DNA from: Cyclobacteriaceae bacterium | GTDB lineage: Bacteria > Bacteroidota > Bacteroidia > Cytophagales > Cyclobacteriaceae | NCBI GenBank assembly: GCA_003565295.1 | Contig: PXCO01000300.1 | Span: 1-36,689 of the forward strand | Direction: 5' to 3' | DNA: 36,689 nt | Shown here: piece after piece, positions 17,377 to 26,049 of the stretch | Position numbering within the stretch: the stretch's first letter is position 1 | Layout: each line of letters starts with the position of its first letter | Notes under the pieces: model-generated | What the model was told of the DNA's origin: nothing | Databases searched by the model: none | What the model saw: only the letters and a program-made list of their open reading frames with translations | Translations under genes and position numbers: made by a program

Positions 17377-18201
17377 TTATTCGTCTTTAGTGATGGCGTA
17401 AACCTTCTTTTTAACCTCGTCGGCCCAAAACTTATCGCTTTTAGAAGCATCAAAATACTCGTAAGAAATGGGTTTTCCTATGTGGACGGTTACTTTTTTA
17501 TTTCGTTGGCCAAACATCTCGTCGGCCAGATAAAACATTTCTATATTGGCCTTAATGCCTACCCTTTTTCGCAGCTTGGCCAAATTGTAAAAAAAAGAAG
17601 AATTCCTTCCTTCAATAAAAACCGGCACCACATCTTTCTTGTATTTTTTGGCCTTATTGATAAAGCTCTTCTTCCATTCCAGATCCATGATACCGAATTC
17701 CTGCTTTCTGCTTACCAAACCGGCGGGAAATACCAATATGGCATCATCCGAAGCATAAGTTGATTCTATTACTTCTACCCCCCTTTTGCCATGCCCTCCG
17801 TGTTTGTTTATGGGGACAAACAGCCCCTCAAAGTTGGGGATGTTGAGCAGAATGTCGTTTACCAAAAATTTGAGGTCTTTCCTGTGCTTTCCCACCAAGT
17901 GCATGAGCACAATCCCATCCAGTCCCCCAAGTGGATGATTAGAGGCAAATATCACTGGTCTATCCAAGGGTATGTTTTCTTCTCCTTTAAGTGCCGTCTC
18001 GACCCCGAACTCTTCAATCAAGGCATCCACAAAATCTAACCCTTTCAGATCGGCATGTTTTCGCATGATCTCGTTCACCTCATCTTCATGGACAATCCGT
18101 TTGATGTAAGAAAGTGCAAACCCCGGCATCCATTTTGATAAATTGGGGTTTTTATCCTTAATTACCTTACTAATATCTATGAACTTCTCCTTTTTATCCA
18201 C
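17377..18201 (-). CDS. PlsC-like lysophospholipid/O-acyltransferase (GlsA/OlsA type)
   Basis: The 274-residue protein is a membrane-associated acyltransferase. Block I reads NHPLGGLDG with His89 and Asp95, an HX5D spacing instead of the usual HX4D. Block III is altered to 'LVFPAGLVSRK' (normally FPEGTRS), and 'DVVPVFIEGRNS' corresponds to block IV. These variants are what I expect of the Bacteroidota branch that works with hemolysin-type N-acyltransferases. It probably adds the second, ester-linked fatty acid to the N-acylated amino acid made by the neighbour. The start is GTG 18201: an in-frame TAG is ten codons upstream and no ATG lies between. It is the first gene of the minus-strand run. 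Confidence 0.82.
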   Translation of the reverse strand: MDKKEKFIDISKVIKDKNPNLSKWMPGFALSYIKRIVHEDEVNEIMRKHADLKGLDFVDALIEEFGVETALKGEENIPLDRPVIFASNHPLGGLDGIVLMHLVGKHRKDLKFLVNDILLNIPNFEGLFVPINKHGGHGKRGVEVIESTYASDDAILVFPAGLVSRKQEFGIMDLEWKKSFINKAKKYKKDVVPVFIEGRNSSFFYNLAKLRKRVGIKANIEMFYLADEMFGQRNKKVTVHIGKPISYEYFDASKSDKFWADEVKKKVYAITKDE

Positions 18202-18499
18202 AACGGATCTTTTTGCTGAGTGATTTTTCGACTAGAGTGCTTATCCATTTAAAGTTGCCTTCTCGGGAAAAGAGGACAGGCTAAAATTGTAGTCTCTTTC
18301 ATAAAATGCCAACTACAATAATAAGCAAAAATAGGAAAAATAATTTTATCCTTAGAATGCTGCTTGTACTGCATTATTTATCTTTTGCTTAACCCATGGT
18401 AATCAGGGCCGCTAATTTATTCTCCCCAAAATAGAGAGATCAAATTGAACATTGGGATTGAATAATAGGTTATTGGATATGAACTAAACCATTTTGCCA
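18202..18499. other. Divergent intergenic region
   Basis: About 300 bases separate the minus-strand acyltransferase from the plus-strand dehydrogenase. It is AT-rich, holds no gene that I can support and must contain the two promoters. The only exact consensus element is on the minus strand (18326-18333). Confidence 0.6.
18326..18333 (-). promoter_or_regulatory. Bacteroidota-type -7 box for the minus-strand acyltransferase run
   Basis: Read on the minus strand this is TATTTTTG, an exact TAnnTTTG match, about 125 bases ahead of the acyltransferase GTG start. No clear -33 TTTG is seen. The leader would be long. Confidence 0.35.
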
Positions 18500-19339
18500 A
18501 TGAACCTTGCCATTACCGGCCCCACATCAGGCATTGGTGCCGAAACCGTAAAAGCCCTGAACGGAAAATTTGACAAAATTTTTCTACTCGCAAGAAATAA
18601 AAGCAAATGCCAGGAGCTCATCGATGAACTCTATCCCATTGGAGGAAATGATAAATTTGAGTTTATCCCCCTAGACCTTTCCAGCCTTGACTCCGTGGAT
18701 AATGCCGCTGAATTGCTCCTGTCCCAAGCAGCCCCCATACATGTGTTGATCAATAATGCCGGGGGGATTTTCCCGGAAAGGTTGGAGACAAAGGACGGAC
18801 TTGAAATGACCTTTGCGGTAAACCACCTCGGTCATTATCTGTTGACACAAAAATTATTACCCTTGCTCGAAAAAGCAAACGGTGCCAAAATTATCAATGT
18901 GAGTTCAGAAGCCCATAAAGCTGCAAAGCCAGATTTCAAGGATTTACAGGCGGAAAAAGCTTACAAATCTTTTCCCGCTTATGCAAATGCAAAGTTGTTT
19001 AATATCCTTTTCACCAAGTCCTTGGCGGAAAAATTCTCTGATAAAGGTATTTACGCATATTCTCTGCATCCTGGAGTAGTGAAAACCAACTTCGGCAATG
19101 AATTCTCCGGTTTCTTTAAATGGATGATCAAACTTGCCCAGCCATTTATGATAGATGCCAAAAAAGGGGCAGAAACCAGCATTTACCTGGCGCTCACACC
19201 CAATCTGGAGAAAAAGTCAGGTGCTTATTTCAAGAAATCCAAAGAAAGCAAACCATCAAAACTGGCTGAATCAAAAAGGTACAGGGAAATGCTTTGGGAA
19301 AAAAGCGAGGAAATCATAGAAAAGCGTCAAGCTTTGTAA
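18500..19339 (+). CDS. Short-chain dehydrogenase/reductase (retinol-dehydrogenase-like)
   Basis: The 279-residue NAD(P)-dependent oxidoreductase has a Rossmann fold. The cofactor motif TGPTSGIG starts at residue 6, 'LINNAGG' follows, and the catalytic residues are Ser135/136 (NVSSEAH), Tyr161 and Lys165 (YANAK). The order and the 'AVNHLGHYLLTQKLLPLL' segment place it near the retinol-dehydrogenase/WWOX-like SDR branch. Its substrate in bacteria is unknown. I chose ATG 18500; the frame could start two codons earlier at TTG, but the ATG puts the first beta-strand at the expected position. It stands alone: 147 bases separate it from the efflux operon. Confidence 0.9.
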   Translation: MNLAITGPTSGIGAETVKALNGKFDKIFLLARNKSKCQELIDELYPIGGNDKFEFIPLDLSSLDSVDNAAELLLSQAAPIHVLINNAGGIFPERLETKDGLEMTFAVNHLGHYLLTQKLLPLLEKANGAKIINVSSEAHKAAKPDFKDLQAEKAYKSFPAYANAKLFNILFTKSLAEKFSDKGIYAYSLHPGVVKTNFGNEFSGFFKWMIKLAQPFMIDAKKGAETSIYLALTPNLEKKSGAYFKKSKESKPSKLAESKRYREMLWEKSEEIIEKRQAL

Positions 19340-19466
19340 ATAATGAACCTTTCCTATAGCACATGGATTTAAAAGCTATTATCGAGGCTCTTTTGATTTT
19401 AATCATTTAATTCGGAAATTCGAACGTATTATCAAGCAGTTCAACACTATCCTTTAATCTTGGGGA

Positions 19467-19482
19467 AATAGGATCCCCTATT
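19467..19482. promoter_or_regulatory. Dyad just before the tolC-type start
   Basis: AATAGG-ATCC-CCTATT is a perfect 6-bp inverted repeat ending four bases before the ATG at 19487. An overlapping GGGGA/TCCCC pair (19462-19466 with 19474-19478) offers a second fold. It could be an operator, or a hairpin that hides the translation start. No regulator gene is adjacent. Confidence 0.35.
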
Positions 19483-19486
19483 ACCT

Positions 19487-20860
19487 ATGCTAAACCAACC
19501 TCCACTGTCTGCAGGGTGTTTTGTGCTGAAATTATTGATTTTTGCCTCTTTACCCTTAGCCTTTCCCTTAAACTTACATGCTCAGGTGGAATCTGTGGAA
19601 ATGGGGCTAGACGAGGTATTGGAATATGCGTTTTCCCACAACCCCTTATTGGAACAATACCGAAACCAGGTGGACATCGCAGGTCTTGAGAATAAATCTG
19701 CCAATTCGGGATGGCTACCACAAGTGGGGCTGATTTCAGACTATGTCCAATATTTTGAGCAGCCGGTGGCAATTTTCCCGGATTTCGATGACCCCGAATC
19801 CGGGGAATTTCAGGAGGTAAGGACAGGTGTCCCCTATAACGCCAGTGCCGTATTTTCCGCCAATCAGGCCCTTTTCAACAATGAGCTCTTTAGGGCCAAA
19901 GCCCAGGCACCGGATATACTGAAAGAAGCTGACCAAAGCCAGGAAGAACTAAAAATAGAGCTGACCGTTCAGGTTTCTACGGCTTTTTACGAAGTGCTTC
20001 TAGCGCAAGAACAGGTAAACCTAACCAAGGAAGATCTGAACCGGCAAGAAAAACAGCTCCAGGATGCCAAGTTACTTTTCGAGGCAGGTCTTACAGACCA
20101 GATTGATTATAAACGGGCATTGATTACCCTACAAAACACCAGAAGTGCACTTTACCAATTTGAACAGGACATAGAAATGTCAACGGCCAGGCTCAAAGAG
20201 CTCATGGGTATGAAAGGAACCTATGACATTAACCTGAAGGTCTCCTATGACGAACTCCTTCAAGAGATACACGCCGACACCATTCAGCAACTATCGCCGA
20301 GTGATCGTGTAGAATACAGCCTGCTAGACACCAGAAAGTCCCTGCAGGAATCGGAGTTGAGGTTTCATAAGAGAAATTTTATCCCACAGTTATCTGCTTT
20401 TTACGAGTACAATTTTTTGTTTTTGGGTCCTGTAGGCAGTATGCTGTTTGACCAAACCTATACTTTCTCCTTGGTGGGGTTACGATTAAACTACCCCATC
20501 TTCCAGGGTGGAAAAAGAAATTATGATACTAGAGCCGCAGCTTTAAGATTGCGCAACCTTGAATTGGCGCAGGATGAGGTGGTCAATATTATCAACCGTG
20601 AACATCAGGAAGCCTTAAGCAATTATAAAAAACAGCTATACCAATTGAACATTCAGGAAAGCAACAAGCAACTTGCCGAAGAAATTTACCAGGTAGTATC
20701 TCTCCAATATGAGGCGGGTATAAAAAACTTTTTGGAGGTAATCGTGGCAGAAACTGATTTGCGGACCAGCAGGATTAACTATTACAGGTCCTTGTTTGGG
20801 GTCTTGACCAGTAAATTGACCCTGCAAAAAGCCAGGGGAGAATTAAACATAGATTATTAA
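19487..20860 (+). CDS. TolC-family outer-membrane efflux protein
   Basis: The 457-residue outer-membrane channel subunit has a signal peptide (about 1-32, ending 'NLHAQ'). The mature protein begins 'MGLDEVLEYAFSHNPLLEQYR', the typical first helix of the first OEP repeat. Later segments such as 'SYDELLQEI' and 'FLEVIVAETDLRTSRINYYRSL' mark the second repeat with the amphipathic coiled coils of the periplasmic tunnel. It is the first gene of a tight operon with an adaptor (3-base gap) and an RND pump, so it supplies the exit duct. The order OMF-MFP-RND, with the channel first, is common in Bacteroidota. The substrate is not deducible. Confidence 0.94.
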   Translation: MLNQPPLSAGCFVLKLLIFASLPLAFPLNLHAQVESVEMGLDEVLEYAFSHNPLLEQYRNQVDIAGLENKSANSGWLPQVGLISDYVQYFEQPVAIFPDFDDPESGEFQEVRTGVPYNASAVFSANQALFNNELFRAKAQAPDILKEADQSQEELKIELTVQVSTAFYEVLLAQEQVNLTKEDLNRQEKQLQDAKLLFEAGLTDQIDYKRALITLQNTRSALYQFEQDIEMSTARLKELMGMKGTYDINLKVSYDELLQEIHADTIQQLSPSDRVEYSLLDTRKSLQESELRFHKRNFIPQLSAFYEYNFLFLGPVGSMLFDQTYTFSLVGLRLNYPIFQGGKRNYDTRAAALRLRNLELAQDEVVNIINREHQEALSNYKKQLYQLNIQESNKQLAEEIYQVVSLQYEAGIKNFLEVIVAETDLRTSRINYYRSLFGVLTSKLTLQKARGELNIDY

Positions 20861-20863
20861 GCC

Positions 20864-21961
20864 ATGAGAAAGGTATATGTATTACTGCTGACTGTTTTGC
20901 TCCTTGCTTGTGGAGGTGAAGAAGAGCGTAAGGATAAAAGAACCACCGTTACCGTAGAGAAAGTAGTAAGAGAAAAAGTGTCCCTGGAGGATCGCTATCC
21001 GGCAAGCCTGGTAGCACTCAGGGAAGTGGAGCTTAGAGCGGATGTGACAGGTTATGTCACCAAAATACCTGTGGAAGATGGCCAAAGGGTTAGAAAAGGC
21101 CAATTACTTTATGAAATAGACAAAAGCCGGTATCAAGCCCAATTGAACCAATCTTCCAGCAGGCTTAGAATTGCAGAATCCAACCTTAAGCAGGCTGAGC
21201 GGGACATGGCAAGGTACAATAAACTTAAAGAGGGGAATGCCATCGCTGGGCAGGTGTATGATGATGCCCTAACCAATTTAGAAAATGCTCAACAAGAAAT
21301 GCTAGCTGCACAGGCGGAAGTAGAAGATGCACAAACCAACTTGCGATATGCAGATATCATCGCACCCTTCGATGGCACTATAGGTTTTTCCTCGGTGCGA
21401 TTGGGTGCCCTGGTCAATCCCGGACAAACATTGCTCAATGTAATCAGCGAAAACGACCCAATGGGGGTGGATTTTTATGCTGAGGAGCGGAATTTACGTT
21501 ATTTTCTGGACATGCAGAAAAAAAGGGAAGAAGTGAAGGCTGATTCCATTTTCAGCATCAACCTTCCAGATGGCAGTCCCTATCCCTACCCCGGTGTTAT
21601 CGAAAACATTGACAGAGCCATTGATCGGAGTACAGGTACCCTGCTGATACGTTTAAGATTTCCAAATCCAGATTTGGTGCTAAAACCTGGCTTAAGTACC
21701 ACATTGGTAGTCAAAACCAAAGATGAAGATACAAGATTGACCATTCCCCAAAAAGCATTGATTGAACGGCTAGGAGAAACCTATGTTTATTTTGTGGAAA
21801 ATGGGGAAGCAAAAAGGGCAAATGTCAGCCTCGGGAGAAGGGTTAGGGGAAGGATTATCATTCACGAGGGAGTAGAGGAAGGGATGGAACTTATCATTGA
21901 CGGTTTACAAAAAGTAAGCGAGGGGGATCAAATAGACATAAAAAATAACGGGGAAGCATGA
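20864..21961 (+). CDS. RND efflux periplasmic adaptor (membrane fusion) lipoprotein
   Basis: The 365-residue adaptor is anchored by a lipid at Cys16 (lipobox L-L-A-C). Features in order: half-lipoyl 'LRADVTGYVTKIPVEDGQRV', an alpha-helical hairpin (about 85-145, rich in Q/E/A), half-lipoyl 'TNLRYADIIAPFDGTIG', a beta-barrel domain, and a membrane-proximal domain near 'LTIPQKALIERLGETYVYF'. It links the RND pump to the TolC-type channel. It starts 3 bases after the channel gene, and its TGA overlaps the pump's ATG (ATGA), which indicates translational coupling. Confidence 0.95.
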   Translation: MRKVYVLLLTVLLLACGGEEERKDKRTTVTVEKVVREKVSLEDRYPASLVALREVELRADVTGYVTKIPVEDGQRVRKGQLLYEIDKSRYQAQLNQSSSRLRIAESNLKQAERDMARYNKLKEGNAIAGQVYDDALTNLENAQQEMLAAQAEVEDAQTNLRYADIIAPFDGTIGFSSVRLGALVNPGQTLLNVISENDPMGVDFYAEERNLRYFLDMQKKREEVKADSIFSINLPDGSPYPYPGVIENIDRAIDRSTGTLLIRLRFPNPDLVLKPGLSTTLVVKTKDEDTRLTIPQKALIERLGETYVYFVENGEAKRANVSLGRRVRGRIIIHEGVEEGMELIIDGLQKVSEGDQIDIKNNGEA

Positions 21962-24900
21962 TATCATCGGTATTTATCAGAAGGCCCAATACGGCCATTG
22001 TTCTATCCCTTATCATCCTGCTTCTTGGCACGCTTTCTATTTTCAACCTGCCTGTATCCCAATATCCTAGAATAACACCACCCATCATTCAGGTAACCGC
22101 TACCTATACTGGAGCGGATGCAGAAACCATAGAGCAAACGGTGGCTACGCCATTGGAAACCCAGGTAAATGGCACACCGGGGATGGCATATATTGAAACT
22201 ACCAGCAGCAATGAAGGAGTGATGACCATGAATATCACTTTTGAGGTGGGCACCGATATAGACAATGCTGCAGTGGAAGTCCAAAACCGGGTGAATGTGG
22301 CAGAACCTTTACTTCCTGAAGAGGTTCGGAGACTGGGCATTACCATAAGAAAAAGAAACCCAAGTCTTTTGATGATCGTCTCAATTTTTTCCCCGGAGGG
22401 CACTCATGGCATTGACTTCTTGAACAATTACAATAATATATACATCAAGGACGAGCTATTAAGGGTGCCCGGGGTAGGTGATATATTTACAAGGGCGGAG
22501 GAATTCAGCATGAGGGTGTGGCTGAAACCAGATCGGCTTTTTCAGGTCGGTATTACGGCCAATGACGTGGTCAATGCCCTTAGAGAGCAAAACATTCAGG
22601 TAGCGGCAGGCGCCATAGGTACCCCTCCCCAGCAGGAATTCCAATCCTTCGAGTACACCCTTTTCACCAATGGACGCCTTCAAACGGAGGAAGAATTTGG
22701 AAATATCATTCTTAAAGTTGGCGAAGACGATCAAAGACTCGTATACCTGAGAGATGTCGCCAGGATCCAATTAGGCAGGTTCGACTATAGTACTAATAAT
22801 TTCACTGACGGTTATCCTGCCTCCTACCTTATTATTTACCAAACCCCAGAGAGCAATATTCTAGATGTAGAGGAAGGCATCTTAGAGGCCATGGAAAGGC
22901 TTGAGAAGAATTTCCCGGGAGACTTGAAATATGTGGTTCCCTTCGAGGCCACCACTGTGGTGAGGGTTTCTATAGGCGAAGTAGTGAAAACCCTGGTTCT
23001 CGCTTTGTTTTTGGTTTCCATAGTGGTGTTTATTTTCCTGCAAAATTGGCGCAGTGCACTCATCCCCATTCTCATCATTCCAGTTTCGATCATTGGTACC
23101 TTCGGGCTATTTGTGCCGTTGGGTTTTTCCATCAATAACCTTACGCTTTTTGGATTTGTGCTGGCAATAGGTATAGTGGTGGACGACGCCATAGTGGTGG
23201 TAGAAGCCTCTATCGCCTACATGGAGAAGGAAGGCCTAAAGGCCAAAGAAGCCGTAAGCAAAGCCATGGAAGACATATCAGGGCCGGTCATTGCCATGTC
23301 CTTGATTGTTGCCGCAGTTTTTATTCCGGTAGGGTTTATTCCTGGAATTGTGGGCAGGTTGTACCAACAGTTTGCCATGGCAATAGCCGCGTCAGGCATC
23401 ATCTCCGGCTTTGTTGCCCTATCACTTACACCTGCCTTATGCAGCCTAATCTTGAAACCGAATAAAATAGACAGCAAATCAAAAGGGCTGAACCGGTTCT
23501 TCTTTTGGTTCAACACCAAATTTGACCGGGTAAACAAAAAATACGAAAAAGGGGTGAAAAGAAGCTTTTCCAGGTCCAAGTACTTCCTGGTAGGCCTTGT
23601 GGTCCTTGGGGTAGTTACGGTATTACTGTTCAACCAAAAACCCACAGGGTTCATCCCTAATGAAGATGAGGGCAGGCTTTTTGTCACCTACGAATTGCCT
23701 GAGGGAGCATCCACCGCCAGAAGCTTGGAAACCATCAACAAGTTAATGCGATTTTTGGACCAACAGGAAGAAATCGCCCATTTTACCGCGGTAACAGGAC
23801 TTAATGCCGTGAATTTTTCCAGTAAATCCAACTCTGGAACTGTATTTTGCCAACTTGCCCCTTGGGATGAAAGGACAGGAGATGGACAGCAGGCTTTCGA
23901 GGTGCGGGACCGGCTAATGAGAGAACTTCCCCAGGAAATCCCCGAAGCCTCTATCGTTATCGTAGCACCTTCGGCCATCCCGGGATTAGGGAGTACATCT
24001 GGGTTTAGCGTAGCTATACAGGATATGCAAGGCATGAGCGATATAGGGGATTTTGAAAAAGAAGTTAAGTCCTTTGTAAGCCAACTCAACCAATCTGAGG
24101 AAATAGAAAATGCCTTCACCTTTTTCTCTGCCTCCACCCCCTCATATAAGGTTAACCTGGACAGAGAAAAAACTGCCCGTCAGGGGGTCAACATCGGAGA
24201 GGCATTCAATACCCTGCAAATATTCCTGGGCAGTTTCTACGTAAATGATTTTATTCGATACGGCAGAAACTACAGGGTGGTGACCCAAGCAGATACCATG
24301 TACAGGGAAGACCTCAGGGCACTTGAGCAGTTTTATGTGAGAAATGATCAGGGAGGGATGACCCCACTCAGTAACCTGGTGGAAACAGAGCTTATAGAAA
24401 ATGCCCCCTTAATCAGCCACTATAACCTCTTCCGCTCCAGTACTATTAATGGAGATGCTGCCTCCGGTTTCAGTTCAGGTCAAGCCATTGAAAGGATCCG
24501 AACATTGGCCGCCGAAAACCTGCCGCAAGGTTTTGGTTATGAGTTTTCGGGCATAAGTAGGGAAGAGATAAAAACCGGAGGGAGTACCGTTCTCATATTC
24601 TTACTTTCCATCGTATTTGTATTTCTCTGTCTTACGGCCCTTTACGAGAGTTGGTCAGTCCCCTTTTCTGTCTTATTGTCGGTACCCACGGGAAGTTTTG
24701 GTGCCATCGTCACCCTGCTGCTTTTCCCATCACTTACCAACAATGTATATGCGCAAATCGGCCTATTGACCTTGATCGGTTTGGCTGCTAAAAACTCCAT
24801 CTTGATTGTAGAGTATGCAAAAGAAAGGGTAGATAGGGGAATCCCCATAAAAAAGGCGGCAAGAATGGCCGCCAAATTAAGGTTCAGGCCAATTCTCATG

Positions 24901-25128
24901 ACTTCTCTTGCATTTATCGTAGGGGTATTGCCATTAGCCTTTGCCACTGGAGCAGGATCTGTGGCCAGGCAGACCATAGGGTGGACGGTATTTGGAGGTA
25001 TGGTGGCTGCTACTTTTCTCACTCTGTTCCTGGTACCGGTGCTTTTTGTTTGGATTACCCGTATGGCATACAGCAAAGAAGAACTCAAAGCTTTGAAAGA
25101 AAAAAATGAAGCTTTAGAGGGTAGTTAA
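21958..25128 (+). CDS. RND multidrug efflux pump, AcrB/HAE1 type
   Basis: The 1056-residue inner-membrane proton antiporter fits the HAE1 family in length. It opens 'ISSVFIRRPNTAIVLSLIIL' and carries the porter-domain segment 'NLPVSQYPRITPPIIQVTAT'. The proton-relay residues are intact: Asp409-Asp410 in TM4 (IGIVVDDAIVVVE; AcrB Asp407/408) and Lys945 in TM10 (IGLAAKNSILIVEYAKE; AcrB Lys940). It should drive export of drugs, detergents, bile-like or lipid compounds from the periplasm through the adaptor and channel encoded just upstream. It is the last gene of the operon; no clear terminator follows in the 75 bases before the convergent DUF4249 gene. No TetR-type regulator is nearby. Confidence 0.96.
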   Translation: MISSVFIRRPNTAIVLSLIILLLGTLSIFNLPVSQYPRITPPIIQVTATYTGADAETIEQTVATPLETQVNGTPGMAYIETTSSNEGVMTMNITFEVGTDIDNAAVEVQNRVNVAEPLLPEEVRRLGITIRKRNPSLLMIVSIFSPEGTHGIDFLNNYNNIYIKDELLRVPGVGDIFTRAEEFSMRVWLKPDRLFQVGITANDVVNALREQNIQVAAGAIGTPPQQEFQSFEYTLFTNGRLQTEEEFGNIILKVGEDDQRLVYLRDVARIQLGRFDYSTNNFTDGYPASYLIIYQTPESNILDVEEGILEAMERLEKNFPGDLKYVVPFEATTVVRVSIGEVVKTLVLALFLVSIVVFIFLQNWRSALIPILIIPVSIIGTFGLFVPLGFSINNLTLFGFVLAIGIVVDDAIVVVEASIAYMEKEGLKAKEAVSKAMEDISGPVIAMSLIVAAVFIPVGFIPGIVGRLYQQFAMAIAASGIISGFVALSLTPALCSLILKPNKIDSKSKGLNRFFFWFNTKFDRVNKKYEKGVKRSFSRSKYFLVGLVVLGVVTVLLFNQKPTGFIPNEDEGRLFVTYELPEGASTARSLETINKLMRFLDQQEEIAHFTAVTGLNAVNFSSKSNSGTVFCQLAPWDERTGDGQQAFEVRDRLMRELPQEIPEASIVIVAPSAIPGLGSTSGFSVAIQDMQGMSDIGDFEKEVKSFVSQLNQSEEIENAFTFFSASTPSYKVNLDREKTARQGVNIGEAFNTLQIFLGSFYVNDFIRYGRNYRVVTQADTMYREDLRALEQFYVRNDQGGMTPLSNLVETELIENAPLISHYNLFRSSTINGDAASGFSSGQAIERIRTLAAENLPQGFGYEFSGISREEIKTGGSTVLIFLLSIVFVFLCLTALYESWSVPFSVLLSVPTGSFGAIVTLLLFPSLTNNVYAQIGLLTLIGLAAKNSILIVEYAKERVDRGIPIKKAARMAAKLRFRPILMTSLAFIVGVLPLAFATGAGSVARQTIGWTVFGGMVAATFLTLFLVPVLFVWITRMAYSKEELKALKEKNEALEGS

Positions 25129-25203
25129 AGGCTAGGTGGGTCTGTGTTGACTTTTCCAAAGTTTTGAACTTGGAAGAGGTTGCCAATAATTTATATTGAG
25201 AAA

Positions 25204-26046
25204 TCAAGGGTCATTTTCTCCCCGAATTTGCACAGTGGCTGAGACCACGGAAGCAGGCATAAAATACCCGGCGACTTTGCCCTGTCCTAACTCTGTCTTA
25301 ATGTTTGTGCTGGGATTTTCAGGGGGTGGGCTGAACAGGCCCCCGTCATTGAATAACAAATTCACCAGCTGAGTAAGGTAGTCGTAGGGCGCTCTTTCCA
25401 TACGGTAAATCTCTACCCTCACGCGGTCATTTTCCTCAAACCTAAACCCCCCGAGCTCAAAACCATTTTCCAAAATACCTCCTCCAAAGGTGTCGTCAAA
25501 TAACAAGTAATCCCCCCTTCGGTTAAGCAGGGTGTCATTTCGAACTACTTTGCCCCTATAATTATTGTTTTCCTGAAAAGGGATTCGCCCGTACATCCGT
25601 ACATAATACCCTTCCTCCCTAAACACTCTTCCGGGTTCAAAGGAATACACCAAACTATCCAATGTAGGCGGCTCTAAAACCTGCCCTTCAGAATAATAGT
25701 ATTGATCACCTATCCATACTTCCAGCCTATAGGATTTCCCCACCTCGGCGGCCACATTATTTAAAGGAAGATAGTAGCCCAACCTTTCTACAAACCGAAA
25801 GGGTAATTGATTCCCGTTTTCCAAATTGATGATAAACACCTGCGCCTCCTTCTCGATCCGGTTGTCCAAGGTGTCATAGTAATCTCTGGTGTAGGTGACC
25901 TCTACCTTGTTCAAGGCAGGACGGTCTGTCCAAATGGCCTCAATTACAGGGATAATTTCCTGGTTCTTCAACTCCAACCGCACCTCCTCCTGGCACGAAG
26001 AAAATACCGTCAACATTGTAAGCAGAATGAAAATATATCTTCCCAT
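25204..26046 (-). CDS. DUF4249 lipoprotein, partner of the TonB-dependent receptor
   Basis: The 280-residue protein has a lipoprotein signal (lipobox F-S-S-C, Cys18). The mature part begins with 'VIPVIEAIWTDRPALNKVEV' and 'EAQVFIINLENGNQLPF', the conserved start of DUF4249, followed by beta-rich sequence such as 'GKSYRLEVWIGDQYYYSEG'. In Bacteroidota these lipoproteins are regularly encoded just after a TonB-dependent receptor and are thought to sit on it at the cell surface, somewhat like SusD. The receptor gene ends 3 bases upstream. The ligand is unknown. Confidence 0.9.
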   Translation of the reverse strand: MGRYIFILLTMLTVFSSCQEEVRLELKNQEIIPVIEAIWTDRPALNKVEVTYTRDYYDTLDNRIEKEAQVFIINLENGNQLPFRFVERLGYYLPLNNVAAEVGKSYRLEVWIGDQYYYSEGQVLEPPTLDSLVYSFEPGRVFREEGYYVRMYGRIPFQENNNYRGKVVRNDTLLNRRGDYLLFDDTFGGGILENGFELGGFRFEENDRVRVEIYRMERAPYDYLTQLVNLLFNDGGLFSPPPENPSTNIKTELGQGKVAGYFMPASVVSATVQIRGENDP

Positions 26047-26049
26047 AAA

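Noticed and set aside
17370-17453. N-terminal extension of the GNAT acyltransferase up to 17453
   Set aside because: It would overlap the upstream acyltransferase gene by 77 bases and adds residues without family resemblance; ATG 17369 has a GGGAC just ahead.
23217-24137. Long minus-strand frames (156 and 149 codons) opposite the RND pump
   Set aside because: Antisense shadows of a strongly conserved gene; the peptide sequences are low-complexity and unlike any family.
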